From: Doris montereyensis
Lineage: Eukaryota; Mollusca; Gastropoda; Nudibranchia; Dorididae
Length of the DNA stretch: 64,000 nt
Direction of reading: 5' to 3'
Assembly (NCBI GenBank): GCA_037039925.1
Contig: JAXRKP010001469.1
Location: forward strand, 1-64,000
The translations under genes and the position numbers were made by a program. The notes below the pieces were generated by a model. That model had not been told where the DNA came from, made no database searches, and worked only from the letters and a program-made list of their open reading frames with translations. Below, piece by piece: positions 60,101 through 64,000 of the stretch (positions are counted from its first letter, which is position 1; every line of letters starts with the position of its first letter).

Positions 60101-63100
60101 CTACAAACTTTTCAATGATATAGGATGACTGTATTTTGACAGTTACTCATGTACATACCAAAGGCAAAAACCTTAACTCAAAACCAAAAAAATCACTTCA
60201 GGAAAGTCTCTATTGATTTCTTTCCTTGTCCAACAGGCTTGTGAACAGACACCCAAGGGAGACAAGCCAACACCCAAGAAGAAGAAATCTTCAGACTCTG
60301 TCAAGTTAACAGATGCGATTGCAACTAAGAAGTCAGAATCAGTGATTACAGTAGTTCTAAGGGTGTTTGTAGATGCCATTCCCCACATACCATCTCACAG
60401 AAAAATTGTTTTGTTCAAGAAGCTGATGTCAGTGGTAGGAATAGAAAGATATCTATGGCGGTTAATGCTGTTGTACATAGAAAGTATCATCAAGCGACCA
60501 AAGAGTTCAGAAGGAGATTTTCTTCCACAAGAAAAGGTATGATCTATGCTCCTCTTTTAGGTTATTTTTAAGTGTTATATACTCTGTTATTAGTTTTCCT
60601 GTTTTCTATACTTGATTGGGGGTAATTCAGACTTTTAAAGTATCGTAATTCATTCAACCCTTGAATGACTTTTTATATAGTTATAAATATTGTCTCTGCA
60701 CCATTGCTTTCTTCAGTTACGCATCAAAGTCGTCATGTTTCAGATGATGGGAGCTAGGGTATTGCTGGCTTCTTTTTTCATGATTCATGTCATCCTAAAC
60801 TTTGGCTTCTTACTATCAGTGTGCTATTGTCATTTTATTATCATTTGCAAGATTTGTGATCATTAGATATGATGGACGTGTTGGAGTGCATTTTAACACT
60901 TTGCTGAATGAAGTTATCCTGCAATCTTATGCATCTCATCTTTGACATGTAAATGCAAATAAAATCATTTAATATTCATTCATTGCTTCAAAATGTCACC
61001 TCAAACCGTGAAAGTATTCAATTGACTTCTATGTTTTGGGAATTTGTTGTTTGATAAATAGATACATGTTTATTTTATCTTCCTGCCTAAAGACTTCAGG
61101 ACCCGTGTCCACTTCCGACATAGAATTCCTATCTAGTTTGTCAGAAGAGTTTTCTAGTATTCAACTTTTCAAGTGTGTTGACAGCGTTCTGAACTACATC
61201 AGTCAGCTTCCAGAGGAGTTGAAACGTGGTAAGTATTTTCTTCTTGCCTGTTTGGGTTAAAACCTACAATTTTGTTTTTATTATCTGTCACTTTAAATAC
61301 AATCCTCTTAGAAGGAAAAAAGATTTTTTGATGGCTTTAAAAGTATTTTTTTATGAGGCTATAGATGTCTTCTAGATGTGATTAAGTTTTCACCCATTAT
61401 TTCATAGTGTTTAATTCACATCGTCTTAATTTACTACTTAGTATTTCACTCACGTGTGTTCTGCCTTATTGACCTCTGACCAACTATTACCATAATGCGT
61501 TTGTTTTCTTTAGATGGCTATGAAAAAGTTCAAGAAGGGAAGAAAGCTCCAATCACTTTGGACAACATCAGCACAGAGGATTCAGAGATCTTCAATACCC
61601 GCAACCACACCCCTAAGCAACTGAGGCATTTCAAATATGCTGCAGTATTTGCTTTAACCGAACTCTTGTCCAGTGAACATCTTGTGGCAGAGGTATGCAT
61701 TGCTTGCTTTAGGATTTAGTTTGGAGAATTGGATAGCTGGAAATTTTGGCATGGCTTAGTATGGCGTCATTAATTCTTCACACCTTCTTCACTCTCAGAA
61801 GGCAAGGATTAGTATAGGGTTATATCAAGGCCATAGAATGTTCTTGATAGACGTTTGAAAGGACCAAATTATATTTAAAACTGACTTGAGGAAATAATTT
61901 GTTTACTTTTGATCTTGTAATGCTTTAGTAAAGCTTTGGCGTTTTTTTTTATTAGAGACAATTAAAAAGATATCAATGTTTTGATGAAAATTAACAGACC
62001 CTCCTTTATGAAATTTCAATTCATTATATCAATTGGTTTACTAAATTACTATGCCTTCTCTCTTTGAAATGCAAATACATTTATAATAAATGATGCTTAC
62101 ACAATCAGTTCAAAATATAAGCAGAAGCCATCACATTAAGAGTTTTTTGTAATAACTATGTAATGTCAGCTTTAAAGAAATATATTTGAATGGTACCTAT
62201 ATTAAAGTTTGATTTTTACTTCTAAGTACTGGTAGGTCCCCTTGGCATGGAACATATCAATGAAGTGTTTCAAAAGTATTGATAAATCTAATGCTTATGT
62301 TACTTTATCAAAGTACAAATATATGAATAAATCTGCAGGTGTGGGATAATCAAATGAAGAAAAAGAATAAAACATGAAAGCCTTTATAAAGAGATGGACA
62401 TTTTTGTGTGGTGCTCCCTTAAAAACAAGTACTGTCCTATCCTATGACAAGGGTCTTTTTCTTTCTTTCTTTTGAGGAGGACACAGTGGTGTAGAAATGA
62501 AATGTCTGCCTCTCAGCCAAATGGTTGTGGGTCGGGTCAGTGCCCGACAGGTTGAAAATATTCTCACGTTTTCAGGTAAAAACTACCCCTGCTGGTTCAG
62601 CGAGGGGGATTGACACCTAGTTCCATAGGCGACTGCAGATCAGAACACTCTGTGCTAATTAAAGATCCCCCTGACAGTGGGCAAAATTTTAAATCCTACC
62701 AATCTTAAAGGGTAAAATCGAAACAAATTAAAACTTTCTTATGATGTTATTGTTTTTCTTGGTCCTAAATGCCGTGAGATTTCTTTTCATTTCAAATTAA
62801 TAAACACACGCTGAAATTTGACATCTTTCCCCAGCTATCTGTGACAGACCAGTCAGCTTTCCTTCCATGCTATCAGAATGTTCTGGAAACAGTCCTCAAG
62901 CTGATTAGCCAGGTGGCAAGTTCCAATGACTCACACAAGGATGACGTGTCTGCCAGGTTTTGGAAGATCCTCTTACACAAGTGCCACGATTTGATGGAAA
63001 ATGTAAACAGAAGTTTGATTATTCCATTTTCATTTTTTTTACTTTCTTACACTGCCTCTTTCTGTCTGTCTTTGTATCTTTCTTTTTTTATATTTGTTAA

Positions 63101-63776
63101 TTGATTGATTGCTTTATTCAGTCATATCTTTTTTGAAGTGTCATATTCATTTTATTTATTTATTTACGTTAGTTTTCTTTCTTTAATTGTTCAGACATTT
63201 ATTTTTTACATTTATTTTACTCTATTAATTTATCAATTCATTCTATTTTAAATGTATTGTTGATGGTGGAATATTACGTTACTTTGTTTATCTTGACAAT
63301 TCTCATAAATGTATCATATTATGGACAATTCTATCATATACACTATATAATTTATGAAACACTAAAAGAACTGAATTCTGAGAAATTTATGATTATTTTG
63401 GTCTGCGTAAGACTAAACGCTTGTCCTTCCTTAATTTTTTCAAGAAATCAAGGGTTTCCACTGTTTTTATTTGTTTGAAGTTTAAACATTTTTTTTTATA
63501 TAATCAGTGAAATATGTTGAAATGAGTTCAGTCCTTAGACTAAAATATTTATATTTTTCATGTTTCTTTATGTGGAAAATCGTTTCTCAAAAAGTTGATG
63601 TTTCATTTTGGTCTTATTGTCGTTTTCAGCTTGTGACTTTGCTGCCTGATTCTATGTTCATGGAAGTTGTTTCTGGTCTGATGAACCACTCTTTGACCTT
63701 GGTACAGAAACGTGCACTTGACCTTTTGGGATCCAAGCTACAGCGCTACAAAGACAGTTCCCTTAATCAAGAACAG
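36406..63776 (+). CDS. HEATR1: HEATR1 (UTP10/BAP28), small-subunit processome protein, 3' end outside window
   Basis: Large nucleolar HEAT-repeat protein of the t-UTP/UTPA complex, needed for rRNA transcription and early 18S processing. Exons: 36406-36549, 37072-37288, 37525-37669, 38169-38270, 39418-39683, 41237-41323, 41737-41994, 42797-42909, 43246-43465, 44290-44382, 44808-44890, 45240-45442, 46303-46412, 47563-47729, 48266-48434, 49353-49507, 50206-50371, 51060-51241, 52893-53084, 53704-53948, 55230-55358, 55882-55976, 57244-57390, 57616-57730, 58256-58380, 58944-59072, 60237-60536, 61093-61228, 61514-61692, 62835-63002, 63630-63776. It starts MTTSLAAQLKRLAVPD. Exons 5-7 match the U3snoRNP10 family region; exons 25-26 (THHQALLLLSIAAKI; SVFIFMGVNVLRQDNEYSF) and 29-31 (HTPKQLRHFK; KRALDLLGSKLQ) are strongly conserved. 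About 1660 of some 2100 residues are present; the BP28CT domain lies to the right. Several one-base frame breaks are listed under findings; I judge the gene functional. Confidence 0.95.
39852..40815 (-). mobile_element. Composite repeat, copy B, in HEATR1 intron 5
   Basis: Inverted counterpart of 30633-31580. Internal simple repeats are (TC)n/(TCTG)n at 40378-40463, (TA)n at 40464-40510 (absent from copy A), more TC-rich sequence to 40620, and (AC)n at 39984-40001 where copy A has (GT)n in its own orientation. Ends AGGCGTG and CACGCCT are inverted. Confidence 0.85.
40840..41236. other. Remainder of HEATR1 intron 5
   Basis: A weak SINE-tail match (GGTGGAACAGGTCAATTTCA) lies at 40872-40900. 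Nothing else is seen. Confidence 0.4.
45065..45180. repeat. (TC)n microsatellite in HEATR1 intron 11
   Basis: TC dinucleotides with one CCCCC break near 45091. It sits within 60 bases of the exon 12 acceptor. Confidence 0.95.
45940..46025 (-). repeat. LINE/SINE tail in HEATR1 intron 12, minus strand
   Basis: Reverse complement reads ATGAACGCTATAGAAATGTA then TTATTATTATT, matching the tail at 31770-31840. Confidence 0.65.
46590..46800 (+). repeat. SINE 3' end, partly duplicated, in HEATR1 intron 13
   Basis: CACCCTGAGATCACCACAAT, GGACAGGGTAAATTTCAAAG and a GAAA tail, followed at once by a second partial copy (CACCCGAGATCACC...GGGGTAAATTCCAATGAAAC). Confidence 0.65.
47174..47485 (+). other. 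Unexplained open frame in HEATR1 intron 13
   Basis: 103 codons from ATG; the first 50 residues (MEGHPCDMNDKKQYIKDFIS to about SALSF) look protein-like in composition. Exons 13 and 14 of HEATR1 join in frame without it, and I see no HEATR1 homology. Could be a transposon ORF remnant or chance. Confidence 0.25.
48705..48899 (+). other. Unexplained open frame in HEATR1 intron 15
   Basis: 64 codons, hydrophobic, with the readable phrase LLRSFLHDFNVNFIELLDSV. No family recognised; intronic and not needed by the HEATR1 frame. Confidence 0.2.
49725..50060 (-). repeat. SINE-like fragment in HEATR1 intron 16
   Basis: On the minus strand it reads as a series of short blocks (CACTTCACTCTACATTCCCG, TGAGTACCTAGCTATAGGTA, CTCCCCCGGGAGTTGATAAA) that resemble the body of invertebrate tRNA-derived SINEs. 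No head boxes were located. Confidence 0.35.
54195..54335 (-). repeat. tRNA-like SINE head in HEATR1 intron 20, minus strand
   Basis: Reverse complement carries TAGTTTAGTTAGTATAATGT (A-box region) and a B-box-like GTTTGATCCCC. The head differs from the Leu-like SINE, so it is a separate family. Confidence 0.55.
54585..54720 (+). repeat. SINE 3' end in HEATR1 intron 20
   Basis: TTCACCCTGAGATCACCATG, GGATGGGTTAAATTTCATTG and a GAAA-type tail, like the copies at 32395 and 46590. Confidence 0.6.
56665..56925 (-). repeat. tRNA-like SINE in HEATR1 intron 22, minus strand
   Basis: Matches the 603-860 family in reverse orientation (CTTCATGCTGTAGAAACTAG, CACTCAACCTAAGTGCAAAT, GTCCAGGAGGTGATTATTTT). 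The B box region is disrupted. Confidence 0.8.
59146..59163 (+). repeat. G18 homopolymer in HEATR1 intron 26
   Basis: Eighteen consecutive G followed by ACGGGACTGG, about 75 bases after the exon 26 donor. G-quadruplex-prone in RNA or DNA. Confidence 0.95.
62475..62715 (+). repeat. tRNA-derived SINE in HEATR1 intron 29
   Basis: The head ACAGTGGTGTAGAAATGAAA, then TGTCTGCCTCTCAGCCAAAT and GGTTGTGGGTCGGGTC, has the arrangement of a tRNA with an altered B box. The body ends near CCCCCTGACAGTGGGCAAAA. Unlike the Leu-type family. Confidence 0.6.
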
Positions 63777-64000
63777 GTAAAATTTTCTTCTTTGATAGTT
63801 TGATTTTTTTGTTGTGAGTGATGATTTATAAGATCATGGACTCAGTGGTTTTTTGTCCCACAATCTATTTTTCCGGTTTTGAAAAAAGGCGCTCAAGAAT
63901 GTCTTCATTTTCTTGCAAATTGCATGGATTATTTTACAAATTGTATACACTGCTTTGCAAATTGTATAAACTTAGAGAACTAGATACATTTCGAAACTTG

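Noticed and set aside
36406..63776. HEATR1 as a pseudogene because of the frame breaks
   Set aside because: All the splice sites used are GT-AG, the breaks are mostly single bases, and conserved protein text resumes immediately. Processed copies would lack introns and old pseudogenes would show stops and splice decay.

Overview
This is a window of animal nuclear DNA, probably from a mollusc and possibly a gastropod. Three conserved housekeeping genes are split into many small GT-AG exons, with long AT-rich introns and a heavy load of microsatellites, SINEs, LINE relics, a Penelope-like element and small TTAA-flanked DNA transposons. The animal assignment rests on the proteins. The mollusc assignment is an inference from the look of the repeats and has not been tested.

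Layout. 1-11.6 kb is a graveyard of mobile elements: a tRNA-like SINE, a Penelope-like retroelement (about 1.9-4.4 kb, minus strand) lying between two (GA)n/(GACA)n tracts, several LINE 3' relics, a direct duplication of about 1.3 kb (6.6-7.8 and 8.1-9.45 kb), and a minus-strand SINE. 11.6-18.2 kb is a complete YIF1 gene (plus strand, nine coding exons). 19.2-22.7 kb holds a TTAA-flanked element and another eroded DNA transposon. 23.5-29.2 kb is a complete SRP9 gene (minus strand, three short coding exons, 78 residues). It is easily missed because no exon exceeds 96 bases. 29.3-36.3 kb is again repeats: LINE relics on both strands, copy A of a composite repeat, SINEs, (TC)n tracts, and an endonuclease/RT LINE relic just upstream of the next gene. 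36.4 kb to the right edge is HEATR1 (plus strand). I placed 31 coding exons up to 63776; roughly the last 440 codons lie outside the window. Introns of HEATR1 carry copy B of the composite repeat (inverted relative to A), SINEs and simple repeats.

Functional themes. The genes belong to basic cell machinery: YIF1 in ER-Golgi traffic, SRP9 in the signal recognition particle Alu domain, and HEATR1 in the nucleolar small-subunit processome. They are independent neighbours, not an operon.

Quality note. HEATR1 and YIF1 show recurrent one-base losses of frame, several at homopolymers or exon borders, while the protein stays recognisable on both sides of each break. The Penelope-like element shows the same at A/T runs. 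I read this mainly as residual assembly indels, not gene death. SRP9 reads without a break. I found no convincing wholly new system. The most interesting structures are the retroelement inside a microsatellite, the microsatellite-bearing inverted repeat pair, and the duplicated 6.6-9.4 kb block with an unexplained open frame in one copy.
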